From: JL08 sp039969355
Lineage (GTDB): Bacteria; Pseudomonadota; Alphaproteobacteria; Rhodobacterales; Rhodobacteraceae
Assembly (NCBI GenBank): GCA_039969355.1
Contig: JBDVOA010000006.1
Span: 124,001-188,000 of the forward strand
DNA length: 64,000 bases
Reading direction: 5' to 3'
This document shows, one piece after another, positions 25,651 through 34,156 of the stretch (its first letter is position 1; the number at the start of each line of letters is the position of its first letter). The notes beneath the pieces are model-generated. The model saw nothing but the letters and a program-made list of their open reading frames with translations, was not told the DNA's origin and did not search any database. A program made the translations under genes and the position numbers.

Positions 25651-26462
25651 AAACTCGCCATCTGATCATTTTAGCATTGATAGGCAGTTTCTTTGGCTTT
25701 GCCGCTGCTGCACAGAACAGCGGTCTTGCCCGTCTCACGGATCGCGATGACTTGCTTGGTTGGGAGGCCGTTGGCCGTCTGGATATGGCAGGATCTGGAT
25801 TTTGCACGGGTACCCTGATAGCGCCCGATCTGGTTCTGACGGCGGCGCATTGTGTATACCACCCGCAAAGTTCTGATCCCGTGCGACCGCAAGACCTGTT
25901 GTTTCGCGCGGGCCTGCGCGATGGTACGGCAATCGCTGAACGATCAGTTTTACAGATTGCCGCGCATCCAGTGTTCAATCCCAGAACCTCTCTGAATGAG
26001 GAAAATATTCGGCATGACGTGGCCTTGTTGCGACTGAAAGATCCTATCGTCAGTACAGATGCCGATCCCTTTATCCTTCATTCCGGACCAGCATCAGGAA
26101 CGTCGGTCAGCGTTGTGTCATATGGGCGCGGTCGGGCCGAAGCCCTGTCGCGACAACGCAGGTGCAAGATTGTTGGGTCGCACGAAGATCTGATGGCCTT
26201 TGACTGCAATGTGACCTTCGGGTCTTCTGGCGCGCCTGTCTTTGCGCACTCTGGATCACGTGGGCGAATTATTTCCCTGATCTCAGGCGGTACCGTTGCC
26301 GGCGGTCGTCAATTGGCGTTGGGTATGGCGCTTCCGGAAGTTGTCGATCAATTAAAGCGCAAGCTGCGTGCTGAACCCGTCGTGCGCCCAAATGTAACCG
26401 TGCGACGCCTGAGTGTCGGCGACAACCGTAGCGGGACAGGCGCGAAATTTGTCAAACCCTGA
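25647..26462 (+). CDS. Trypsin-like serine protease, exported (second of a tandem pair)
   Basis: A 271-residue paralogue of the preceding protease, with signal peptide (MKTRHLIILALIGSFFGFAAAA). Catalytic residues H68 (LTAAHC), D124 (RHDVALLRL) and S194 (FGSSGAPVF) are present. The C-terminus RRLSVGDNRSGTGAKFVKP shares the GAKFVKP ending with the first protease, so a conserved tail outside the catalytic domain is under selection. The genes overlap by ATGA, indicating coupled translation after an old tandem duplication. Substrates are unknown. Confidence 0.88.
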   Translation: MKTRHLIILALIGSFFGFAAAAQNSGLARLTDRDDLLGWEAVGRLDMAGSGFCTGTLIAPDLVLTAAHCVYHPQSSDPVRPQDLLFRAGLRDGTAIAERSVLQIAAHPVFNPRTSLNEENIRHDVALLRLKDPIVSTDADPFILHSGPASGTSVSVVSYGRGRAEALSRQRRCKIVGSHEDLMAFDCNVTFGSSGAPVFAHSGSRGRIISLISGGTVAGGRQLALGMALPEVVDQLKRKLRAEPVVRPNVTVRRLSVGDNRSGTGAKFVKP

Positions 26463-26466
26463 CCCC

Positions 26467-26497
26467 CTTGAAACCTGAAAATCAGTGCCCAAATTAT
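26467..26497 (+). promoter_or_regulatory. Heat-shock (RpoH, sigma-32) type promoter of hsp20
   Basis: CTTGAAA at 26467-26473 matches the -35 consensus of RpoH promoters exactly; after 14 bases comes CCCAAATTAT, close to the -10 consensus CCCCATNT. It lies about 110 bases before the hsp20 start. Confidence 0.6.
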
Positions 26498-26599
26498 GGG
26501 TGTCAGGGTGCCGATGATCGGGCTCTGTCGTGAACCGGCCTGTCCCATGTGGGAGGGTCATGAATGTTTCGTACTCGCTCAGAACAGAGGAAGACGACT

Positions 26600-27067
26600 A
26601 TGCGTACTTTTGATTTTGCACCCCTTCACCGTGCCTCCGTTGGCTTTGATCAGATTGCCGATCTTATGGATCGCGTCATGACAAACGATGGTCCACAACC
26701 ATCCTACCCCCCTTACAACATTGAGAAAACCGCCGATGATGCATATCGCATCTCGATCGCCGTCGCCGGATTTGCCGGAGCCGATCTGGGCGTAGAGGTC
26801 AAGGAAAATTCCCTGATCGTAACGGCCAACAAGGCAGATGAAGCAGAGAAGCGGTCTTATTTGCATCGCGGAATAGCGACGCGTGCATTTGAGCGCCGGT
26901 TCCATCTAGCCGATCACGTGCGGGTAACAGGAGCGTCGCATGTAGACGGAATGCTTCACATCGACTTGCAACGTGAAATACCTGAGGCGCTTAAACCGCG
27001 CCGTATCGAAATTGCCTCGACCAAGGCAGTGGAGGCAGACGTCGTTGACGCGAAAGCTGTCAACTAA
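26600..27067 (+). CDS. Small heat shock protein, Hsp20/IbpA family
   Basis: A 155-residue alpha-crystallin-type chaperone that holds unfolded proteins. The N-terminal MRTFDFAPLHRASVGFDQ and PPYNIEKTADDAYRISIAVAGF are typical of IbpA-like proteins of this group; the alpha-crystallin domain runs from about residue 30 to 130. The usual C-terminal I-x-I anchor appears as RRIEIA. The ATG at 26600 has AGAGGAAG upstream and starts the conserved sequence; an in-frame ATG at 26564 also has a good GGAGGG and would add 12 residues. Transcription is probably heat-induced from the promoter at 26467. Confidence 0.92.
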   Translation: MRTFDFAPLHRASVGFDQIADLMDRVMTNDGPQPSYPPYNIEKTADDAYRISIAVAGFAGADLGVEVKENSLIVTANKADEAEKRSYLHRGIATRAFERRFHLADHVRVTGASHVDGMLHIDLQREIPEALKPRRIEIASTKAVEADVVDAKAVN

Positions 27068-27093
27068 GGCCAAATCCAAGGCTTTACCTCGGG

Positions 27094-27128
27094 GACACCC
27101 GGACGCTGAAGCGGCCGGGTGTCTTTTT
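27094..27128 (+). terminator. Rho-independent terminator of hsp20
   Basis: GACACCCGG (27094-27102) pairs with CCGGGTGTC (27115-27123), a 9-bp stem with a 12-base loop, followed by TTTTT. It lies 27 bases after the hsp20 stop and just before the convergent VWA gene. Confidence 0.9.
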
Positions 27129-27131
27129 GCA

Positions 27132-29093
27132 TTATTGGTCACTCAGACTTGCTGCCAGTCGCATCAATTGGATGGCTTCCGCCCGATATCCGAACGGATC
27201 AGCGCCTTTGCTGGCATTGGCTAGAGCGACAGCGTCAGCGTAGGTCCAGCCACGAATGTAGTCTCCACCGCGCAATAATTGTCCGAACCCGGCGATCGCT
27301 GCGGCAAATCCAGTCGGGCCCTGAAAATCGGCGGTGATTGGCGTTTCGATCAACTGGCTTGCGGCAGTCCCGGGTGTTTTGTAGCGGAGCCGTAGGAACC
27401 CTAATTCGTCGCTGTTAGCAGTGGCGACATCCGCTCCATACCGTAGCGGATCACTAAGTTGGGCAGGGGAGCCGATTGGCGTTACCTCATAAAGCGCCGT
27501 CACAGAATGGCCCGCGCCAATGTCGCCCGCATCAATCGCATCATTATTAAAATCCTCGCGCCGCAATGCCCGGGTTTCATATCCAATCAGACGATATTCA
27601 ACGATCTGAGCGGCGTTAAACTCGACCTGGATTTTTACATCGTTGGCGATAGGAAACAGAGCGCCGGTCAGCTGATCCACCAATACTTTCTGCGCCTCGG
27701 CCAGCGTATCGATGTACGCTGCCTGCCCGTTCCCGTTCTGGGCCAATGCCTGCATCGTGGCATCGTCCAGATTGCCACGTCCAAACCCAAGGACGCTGAG
27801 ATACGTGCCACTCTCGCGGTGGGTTTCGATAAAGGATTTCAAGGCGTTCGGATCAGAAATACCGACGTTGAAATCACCATCAGTAGCAAGGATGACGCGG
27901 GTAACTTCCCCTTCTTCGGCCATAGATTGCGCCGTGCTGTAGGCCTGTTGCAGCCCAGCTTGGCCGGCAGTCGATCCACCAGCACCCAACCGATCCAGTG
28001 CGGACAGAATGGTACTGCGATCGGATGCGTTGGTAGGTTCCAGAACCTGCCCGGCGCTGCCAGCATAGGTGACAATGGATATCTGGTCGGTAGGCCGCAA
28101 CTGCCCCAACATCAGGCGGAAAGACTGCTTGAGGAGCGGCAGCTTGTTGGGCTGATCCATCGAACCCGAAGTATCTATCAGAAAGACGAGATTCAGTGGA
28201 GGACGGTCTTTGATTGCGGGCAGTACACCTTGAATGCCAATCTGCACCAATTGCGTGTCTGCGTTCCACGGCGTCGGCGTCACCGATATCGTCGGCCGAA
28301 ATGGTGCTGTTCCTTCGGGTTCAGGGTAGGCATAGTCGAAATAGTTGACCATCTCTTCAATCCGCACGGCATCGGGGTCGGGAAGATATCCATTCATCAG
28401 TGAGTTGCGGATGATCGCGTAGGATGCGGTGTCCACGTCAACTGAGAAGGTAGAGACCGGCGTTTCGCTTGTGATCTGTAGTGGGCTAGCGACGTTGTTG
28501 GCAAATGCTTCGGTGTTGTAGTCCAACCGCGAGGCATCCGGAGCAATTAAACTCTCGCTCGATGATGCTGTTGTGTTTTGGCGAGGAGTTGCCATTTTAC
28601 GAACGGGAGGGCGGGCAGTAGATGGCGTCGCAGGCAATTCTGCGCCTGCAGAGTCGAGTACCATCGGTGTCTCGATCACCGCCTCGGCCACCGACAAGCT
28701 GTCGGCCTCCTCTTGATCTGCAGACTCTGTTCGAAGACGTGCCTCGAGCTCGTGTTCAAGAACTGCAAGCTCTTGCTGTTCACCTGCCACGCGCGGGGCG
28801 GGAGGGGTAAGCAAGTTCTCCCCAAGAGGTGTGAGAAAAACGAAACCAACGGCAACCAACGCAGTTGTGGCCGTAAGACCTCCGCGAGATGTAAGAGAGT
28901 TCAACATGGCTTTTGCTCCTGTCCAAAGGCCCCAATTGGGGCGAGTGGAGATAGGACGCGCGGGTCTTGCCGATCCTTGGAGCTGTTCAAAATTTTCCTG
29001 AGCCACCGCCAGATGGGCTGCCTTTTTGGCCCTGTCCGGGGCAGGCGTCGCATTGTCCAATGCCGCTTTCAGGTCATCAAGATCATCGCTCAT
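27132..29093 (-). CDS. Membrane-anchored von Willebrand factor A protein with DUF3520 (YfbK-like) and anti-sigma-like N-terminus
   Basis: A 653-residue protein. Residues 1-70 are cytosolic and charged (MSDDLDDLKAALDNATPAPD), residues about 72-90 are a single membrane helix, and the rest is periplasmic: a linker, then a VWA domain (about 300-480) with an intact MIDAS metal site (D307-T-S-G-S, and ATDGD later), then a C-terminal DUF3520 region. Its start overlaps the ECF sigma factor gene by 4 bases. The position and the short cytosolic segment plus one helix are what is expected for an anti-sigma factor, so it may hold the sigma factor and respond to a periplasmic ligand or partner through the VWA domain. 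This role is inference. Confidence 0.85.
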   Translation of the reverse strand: MSDDLDDLKAALDNATPAPDRAKKAAHLAVAQENFEQLQGSARPARPISTRPNWGLWTGAKAMLNSLTSRGGLTATTALVAVGFVFLTPLGENLLTPPAPRVAGEQQELAVLEHELEARLRTESADQEEADSLSVAEAVIETPMVLDSAGAELPATPSTARPPVRKMATPRQNTTASSSESLIAPDASRLDYNTEAFANNVASPLQITSETPVSTFSVDVDTASYAIIRNSLMNGYLPDPDAVRIEEMVNYFDYAYPEPEGTAPFRPTISVTPTPWNADTQLVQIGIQGVLPAIKDRPPLNLVFLIDTSGSMDQPNKLPLLKQSFRLMLGQLRPTDQISIVTYAGSAGQVLEPTNASDRSTILSALDRLGAGGSTAGQAGLQQAYSTAQSMAEEGEVTRVILATDGDFNVGISDPNALKSFIETHRESGTYLSVLGFGRGNLDDATMQALAQNGNGQAAYIDTLAEAQKVLVDQLTGALFPIANDVKIQVEFNAAQIVEYRLIGYETRALRREDFNNDAIDAGDIGAGHSVTALYEVTPIGSPAQLSDPLRYGADVATANSDELGFLRLRYKTPGTAASQLIETPITADFQGPTGFAAAIAGFGQLLRGGDYIRGWTYADAVALANASKGADPFGYRAEAIQLMRLAASLSDQ

Positions 29094-29638
29094 GTCTGAT
29101 CCTCAGTTTCGCGCAATGCGCGCAGGTTTTTCTTTGCTTCAGAGATACGCCAACTAACAGTTCCCTCGGAAATTCCCAGAATGGCGGCGGCGTCGCGATG
29201 CGTGACGTCATCCAAAACCAATGCCAATGTATCGCGCAGGTCATCGGACAGAGCAGACATAGCGCCTGTGAGCCAGTCGACCTGCGCGGCTGTTTCGGCA
29301 TCGGCAGACCTTCGGTTGACCTCCCACTCGCCCCATCCACTGGCGGCTTTCGCATGCGTGGCACGGCGTCGTCTGCGGTCGTGCGCGGCATTGACGACAA
29401 CGCGGTATAGCCATGTGGTCAGCTGCGCGTCCCCTCTGAAAGCCCGCAGTTTAGATGGCAGGGCCGCGCAGATGTCCTGCGTCAGGTCTTCAGCTTCGTG
29501 TTGTGAGCCAGTCAGGCGGAAGGCGAGGCGAAACAGGCCATCATACCGCCGCGCCAAAAGCGCTGCAAAAGCAGTACCATCGCCGCCAGCGGCCGCCAAA
29601 GCCAGATCCTTGTCACTCGATTTCATCCGCATCACCAT
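29090..29638 (-). CDS. ECF-type RNA polymerase sigma factor
   Basis: About 182 residues. Region 2 (YDGLFRLAFRLTGSQHEAEDLTQDICA, key part EAEDLTQD) and region 4 with its helix-turn-helix (HRDAAAILGISEGTVSWRIS, key part GISEGTVSWRISEAK) are clear, without the region 1 or 3 of housekeeping factors. The start is uncertain: ATG at 29638, ATG at 29626 and a TTG at 29662 are in frame and none has a good ribosome-binding site; I chose 29638. The gene overlaps the VWA protein gene by 4 bases, forming a sigma/putative anti-sigma pair, and lies shortly after an MscS channel gene on the same strand. Confidence 0.88.
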   Translation of the reverse strand: MVMRMKSSDKDLALAAAGGDGTAFAALLARRYDGLFRLAFRLTGSQHEAEDLTQDICAALPSKLRAFRGDAQLTTWLYRVVVNAAHDRRRRRATHAKAASGWGEWEVNRRSADAETAAQVDWLTGAMSALSDDLRDTLALVLDDVTHRDAAAILGISEGTVSWRISEAKKNLRALRETEDQT

Positions 29639-29708
29639 TGTGTGACGCGGCTGCTCGGTCAATCCTTGGGGCGCAGGAGAACTTTTTTGAGAATCCTGGT
29701 TTCTTAGA

Positions 29709-31064
29709 TCAAGACTCTGGCGCAGCAGGCGGAAAAGCTAATGCAGCATTCTTAACGTGCAAGTCTTGCTGTGGATAGGGGATCGAGATGCCGGCCTCGT
29801 CAAAGTTTTGTTTCATTTGTTGCATGAGATCCCAGTAGACCGTCCAATAATCAGAAGTTTTGGTCCAAGGGCGGCAAATGAAATTGACGGAGCTATCAGC
29901 CAGTTCATGAACTCTGATCATAGTTTCCGGGTCTTTCAAAACCAGTGGGTGCGCGCTCACGGTTTCTTCGATGACCCGCAGCGCGTCGGGAATTGAATCC
30001 TCGTAGGATATACCAAACACAAGATCCACACGTCTCGTTGCACTTGCCGTGACGTTTGTAATCACGTTTCCCCAGACGTTTTTGTTGGGAATTACGATAA
30101 TCTGATTGTCCGGCGTCGTTACTGTCGTGGCCACGATGCTCACGGACTTTACTGTACCAGCGACGCCGCCGACATCCACATAATCACCTTCATCAAAGGG
30201 TCGGTTGACCATGATCATCAAGCCACTGGCGAGATTGCCAAGCGCATCCTGAAACGCAAAAGCCATAATGAACGACGCGCCGCCAATCAGGGCAAAAACC
30301 GGAGTGATATCAAAACCAAGTGCTGAAAGAACGGCCAAGAGGCCAACAGCCATTACCAACCAGTAGACCACAGTGGCAAGAAAGGCTTGCAAAAGTTTGG
30401 AGAGATTGGGGATATGCCCGAACCATTTTTGCGCCATGCGTCGCGCGATTCCGGCCAGAATGAACAGACCGATCAGTGTCGCGATAATAACTGCAGTCTT
30501 GGTTGCAAAGCTGATGCCTCCGTCGCGGTCCACAGCCCAGTTCATCGCTTCTAGGGCAAGCGTTTCATAATCGGCAGTTCGGGTTTCTTCCAGGACGACG
30601 GCAGATTCATAGGCACGGTATTCCGCTACCAGATCCGCGGCACCGCCCTTTTTCTCCAGCGCGGAAATGACCTTGTTGTATTTATCGAAAAGGGCCTTGC
30701 GCTCTAGTGCCAATGCTGCAAGCGCATCCCACGCGGCACTTTCGGCGGCGCCATCGGCCCGCAAAACAGAAATCTCAGCCGACATCACTTCTTCAGTTTT
30801 GTTGCGGACAATCTCTAACCATGCAGCAGCGGCTGACTCCAGTTCAGGTTTGGTCAAGGGAATAAGACGCAAGTCCAGTTCATCGATGCCGACGTCCGCG
30901 TTAAGAACCGCTGCGGGTGCCTCGGGTTTGGCTGGAGCGTTTTCAGTTGCGGCTTCTTGAGCCAAAGCGGGAGAGAATGTCGACAATGACCAGAAGCATG
31001 TTAACAGCGCGACAAATGCAAACTTGCTGAAAAGGCAAATGATTCTGGGGTGCGAGATGCTCAT
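29709..31064 (-). CDS. MscS-family mechanosensitive channel with periplasmic N-terminal domain
   Basis: A 451-residue protein from the ATG at 31064, chosen because a signal sequence follows (ICLFSKFAFVALLTCFWSLS, cleavage near ALA/QE). Residues about 40-190 are a helical, charged periplasmic domain, then three membrane helices and the pore helix (GGASFIMAFAFQDALGNLASG), the beta domain (EGDYVDVGGVAGTVKSVSIV, IPNKNVWGNVITN) and the cytoplasmic end (ISIPYPQQDLHV). It differs from the other MscS homologue in the window, which has more membrane helices. The downstream sigma factor gene is on the same strand with a short gap, so they could be one transcript. Confidence 0.88.
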   Translation of the reverse strand: MSISHPRIICLFSKFAFVALLTCFWSLSTFSPALAQEAATENAPAKPEAPAAVLNADVGIDELDLRLIPLTKPELESAAAAWLEIVRNKTEEVMSAEISVLRADGAAESAAWDALAALALERKALFDKYNKVISALEKKGGAADLVAEYRAYESAVVLEETRTADYETLALEAMNWAVDRDGGISFATKTAVIIATLIGLFILAGIARRMAQKWFGHIPNLSKLLQAFLATVVYWLVMAVGLLAVLSALGFDITPVFALIGGASFIMAFAFQDALGNLASGLMIMVNRPFDEGDYVDVGGVAGTVKSVSIVATTVTTPDNQIIVIPNKNVWGNVITNVTASATRRVDLVFGISYEDSIPDALRVIEETVSAHPLVLKDPETMIRVHELADSSVNFICRPWTKTSDYWTVYWDLMQQMKQNFDEAGISIPYPQQDLHVKNAALAFPPAAPES

Positions 31065-31207
31065 CTGAGGGGGTCCACATTCAAGAAAAAAATTCAGTGT
31101 GATGAATGCGCTCATAGCCCTAAATATCAGCGGTCTCCACCCCAAATTTAGCGCTTACTCTGATCGATGGGTCGCTTCCCAAAAACTCTGAATGCTATAG
31201 ATTGCCC

Positions 31208-31226
31208 GCAAAACGCCAAAGGCGCT
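31208..31226 (-). terminator. Possible weak terminator after the SSADH gene
   Basis: On the minus strand a GCGCCTTTGGCG hairpin is followed by TTTTGC, 46 bases after the end of the dehydrogenase gene. The stem is only 4-5 pairs. Confidence 0.3.
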
Positions 31227-31271
31227 TCGCAGTACTTGTTTTCTTGGGCTGCGTATCGTCCGTTTGAAAAT

Positions 31272-32750
31272 TCAAACCGACATGCAGATGTATTTCATCT
31301 CAAGGTAGTCTTCGATGCCGTGGTGGCTGCCTTCGCGACCAAGGCCGGATTGTTTGACGCCGCCAAAGGGTCCGACTTCGGTTGAGATAATGCCTGTATT
31401 CACGCCGACAATGCCGTATTCTAGCGCTTCCGCGACCTTGTAGACGCGACTGAGGTCTTTGGCGTAAAAATACGAGGCAAGGCCAAAAATCGTGTCGTTT
31501 GCCATTGCAATGACTTCGTCCTCGTCTTCGAATTTGAATAGCGGGGCAAGCGGACCAAAGGTCTCTTCGGTGGCCACTTTCATGTCCTGCGTGACGCCAG
31601 CGACGATGGTCGGTTGATAAAATGTTCCGCCCAGAGAATGTGCCTGACCGCCAGTCAGGACCGAACCCCCGTTCGCGGTGACATCTTCGATGTGTTCCGC
31701 GACTTTGTCGACGGCATCCGAATTGATTAGCGGGCCAGTTGTGATGCCATCAGAAAGACCGTCTCCAACCTTAAGCGCCTCGACAGCTTTGACCAGTTTT
31801 TCTGCAAACGCGTCATAGACACCGGCTTGAACGTAAATCCGGTTTGCGCAGACGCAGGTCTGGCCATTGTTCCGGAATTTGCACAGCATTGCGCCTTCGA
31901 CTGCGGCATCCAAATCCGCATCGTCAAACACGATGAAAGGTGCGTTGCCACCCAATTCCATCGAACACTTCATAACTTGATCTGCGGCTTGGCGCAGCAA
32001 AATTCGCCCAACTTCGGTTGATCCGGTAAAGGTGAGTTTACGCACAGCGGGGTTTTCGCAGAACTCTTTACCAATGTCGGAAGACCGCGAAGATGGTACC
32101 ACATTGAACACGCCGGCTGGAATACCCGCACGTTCGGCGAGGACACCCAGAACCAGAGCAGACAAAGGTGTTTCTGCGGCCGGTCGGGCAACAAACGCAC
32201 AGCCCGCAGCCAGTGCTGGGGCCGCTTTGCGTGTAATCATGGCGTTCGGGAAGTTCCAAGGGGTGATCGATGCTGCAACGCCGATAGGCTGTTTGATCAC
32301 TGTGATGCGTTTGTCGCGTTGATGGCCCGGTATGGTCTCGCCATAAACCCGCTTCGCCTGCTCGCCAAAAAACTCAACAAAGGAGGCGCCGTAAGCAATC
32401 TCGCCCTTTGCTTCGGCAAGCGGCTTGCCTTGCTCGGCTGTCAGGATAGCGCCCAAATCATCGGCGTTTTCCATCATCAGATCGAACCATTTGCGCAGGA
32501 TCACCGCGCGTTCCTTGGCGGTCATCGCGGCCCATTCTTTTTGTGCGACCTCAGCCTGTGCGATAGCCCCTGCTACCTGAGAGCGGCTCAGGTCAGCCAC
32601 TTCAGCGATGACATCGCCGCGCGCAGGGTTTGTAACTGCAAAGGTTGCGTCACCGTCGCCGTCGACCCACTGCCCGCCGATATAGGCCTTCGTGGCCATC
32701 AGTTCAGGATCATTCAAAAGCGATTTCAAGTCAGTTGTTGAATCAAGCAT
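31272..32750 (-). CDS. gabD: Succinate-semialdehyde dehydrogenase family protein
   Basis: A 492-residue aldehyde dehydrogenase of the GabD type, oxidising succinate semialdehyde to succinate in GABA breakdown. Catalytic C299 (NGQTCVCANRIY) and E265 (MELGGNAPF) are present; NGQTCVCANR and PFGGVKQSGLGREGSHHGIEDY are typical of this subfamily. The lysine that contacts the cofactor in most family members (usually in a KPA motif) reads arginine, R189 (VARPAAETP). The ATG at 32750 has AGGAGG about 9 bases upstream. It stands alone and is divergent from the AAA-ATPase operon; no GABA aminotransferase is near. Confidence 0.87.
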   Translation of the reverse strand: MLDSTTDLKSLLNDPELMATKAYIGGQWVDGDGDATFAVTNPARGDVIAEVADLSRSQVAGAIAQAEVAQKEWAAMTAKERAVILRKWFDLMMENADDLGAILTAEQGKPLAEAKGEIAYGASFVEFFGEQAKRVYGETIPGHQRDKRITVIKQPIGVAASITPWNFPNAMITRKAAPALAAGCAFVARPAAETPLSALVLGVLAERAGIPAGVFNVVPSSRSSDIGKEFCENPAVRKLTFTGSTEVGRILLRQAADQVMKCSMELGGNAPFIVFDDADLDAAVEGAMLCKFRNNGQTCVCANRIYVQAGVYDAFAEKLVKAVEALKVGDGLSDGITTGPLINSDAVDKVAEHIEDVTANGGSVLTGGQAHSLGGTFYQPTIVAGVTQDMKVATEETFGPLAPLFKFEDEDEVIAMANDTIFGLASYFYAKDLSRVYKVAEALEYGIVGVNTGIISTEVGPFGGVKQSGLGREGSHHGIEDYLEMKYICMSV

Positions 32751-32978
32751 TATGCGGGGCCTCCTAAAAGATTCCATTTGCGGCACCAAAAGCGCGTCTG
32801 GCTATGCTTGTCCAGTGCCTTAATCGCGCCGATCAACGCGGTCTGATACGATAAGGGTTGGACTTTCCTTTACCATCTTGTTTTGCAACACTTGGTTGGA
32901 AAATATGGGACGTCTTGATGTAAATCTGCGTTACATTACCTATATAGAGCGTAACTTATTGGAAAGAAGGAGTGTTTG
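32751..32978. promoter_or_regulatory. Divergent intergenic region before the AAA-ATPase operon
   Basis: The 228 bases between gabD and the coiled-coil gene must hold both promoters. A TATATAG box near 32940 lies between GTTAC and GTAAC arms (an imperfect inverted repeat around 32930-32955) and could be the -10 region of the operon, but no matching -35 is clear. An AAGGAG precedes the first ATG. Confidence 0.35.
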
Positions 32979-34055
32979 ATGGCAAATTTTGACGCGCAGG
33001 TCAGAGAATCCCAAGAGCAGGTCGCGAAAGCTCAGGACAAGATATCAGAATTGACCAGTCGAATCGAAACTGCCCGCTCAAAGATCAAGTCTGGCGATGA
33101 CGCGATAATTGATATTGAAAATGCGACGCTGGATGATGTGCATGCTCATACCGATGTGATGAATGCCAATATAGCGGAACTCATCATGGGGCTTGATGAT
33201 GTGACAGCAGCTTTTTCCAAAGATTTCGATGAAATGCGCAATAAGTCGGGTTGGGAGAGCTTTGTTGGTGTGTTCTCCAAGGGGAAATCGGACAGCTTGC
33301 GTCAGGAGCGCATCCGCTCAGCCTCAATCGATGACAAGCTACAGGACCTGATTGGCAAATCTGACGTGATCGTCAAACTGCTTGAAGGGCAATTGAGTCT
33401 GCTTGAGGAACAACGAGAGAGAGTCGAAGGAAACCTGACCGAAACACTGGATGAACGCGAGTTTACGGTTGGCGAACTCGAAAGTGCCCGTGCGGAAATC
33501 GTGTCGATGGACCCCAAGATCATCGGGCTTGAGAATAAGATCGCTGTAGAACAGGATGCAGCCGTCCGCACCAAATTGGAAACAGAACTGGCTGAATTGA
33601 ACACGCAATACAACGCATTGGTGCAGGACGAGCAGGTCAAGCTTGCCAAATCCCAGACGCTTGAGCGCTATATTGAAAAGGGCAAAACCTGGATTGACTC
33701 GCTGCAAAATCAGGCTGCAACCCAGATGGTTCTGATCAACAAGTTGCAGACTGATACAAAACAACGGGTGGTGCTTTATGATGCGCTGTCCAAGTCACTG
33801 AAAACCGCCCAGCAGCAGGATGTCGCGCATCAGATCAACGAGATTGGCGTGCAAACCGATCAGGAGGCACAGACCGCCATGGCGTCGATCGGGACCGCCA
33901 CCAACAAACGCATGGCCGATATGATGGAAGCCCACGAGGATCACATGGTCTTTGCACGCGACGTGCTGGAGGCCAAAGCAAAGGCAGACGGACGCTTTGC
34001 GCGTCGGTTCGAGAAGATTATCGAGAAGCACGATAAGAACCTGTATGGTGGGTGA
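32979..34055 (+). CDS. Long coiled-coil protein, first gene of the AAA-ATPase operon
   Basis: A 358-residue soluble protein, almost entirely helical and predicted coiled coil by its heptad-like Leu/Ile pattern and high Glu/Lys/Gln content (for example residues 5-40 and 120-260). It resembles in general character the TelA-type toxic-anion-resistance proteins (segment LERYIEKGKTWIDSLQNQ), but I cannot confirm membership. There is no signal peptide or membrane helix. The ATG at 32979 has AAGGAG 8 bases before it. The stop overlaps the next small frame as TGATG. A scaffolding or filament-forming role for the operon is plausible but unproven. Confidence 0.75.
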   Translation: MANFDAQVRESQEQVAKAQDKISELTSRIETARSKIKSGDDAIIDIENATLDDVHAHTDVMNANIAELIMGLDDVTAAFSKDFDEMRNKSGWESFVGVFSKGKSDSLRQERIRSASIDDKLQDLIGKSDVIVKLLEGQLSLLEEQRERVEGNLTETLDEREFTVGELESARAEIVSMDPKIIGLENKIAVEQDAAVRTKLETELAELNTQYNALVQDEQVKLAKSQTLERYIEKGKTWIDSLQNQAATQMVLINKLQTDTKQRVVLYDALSKSLKTAQQQDVAHQINEIGVQTDQEAQTAMASIGTATNKRMADMMEAHEDHMVFARDVLEAKAKADGRFARRFEKIIEKHDKNLYGG

Positions 34056-34150
34056 TGCATAACAAAGTTCTTGTTCCGATATCGGGTATTGTGATGATTG
34101 CCGCTGCAGCCAAGTTTGATGCGCCGTGGGGCGACTCCGGCTGGGGATGA
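34055..34150 (+). CDS. 31-residue micropeptide coupled to the coiled-coil gene
   Basis: A short frame whose ATG shares a base with the stop of the coiled-coil gene (TGATG) and which ends 6 bases before the next gene. The product starts MHNKVLVPISGIVMIAAAAK, a short hydrophobic stretch, and ends FDAPWGDSGWG, with two Trp in a Gly/Asp-rich tail. The coupling, the position in an otherwise gap-free operon and the membrane-like sequence argue that it is translated. It may sit in the inner membrane as a small partner of the complex. I know of no family for it. Confidence 0.55.
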   Translation: MHNKVLVPISGIVMIAAAAKFDAPWGDSGWG

Positions 34151-34156
34151 ACGAAC

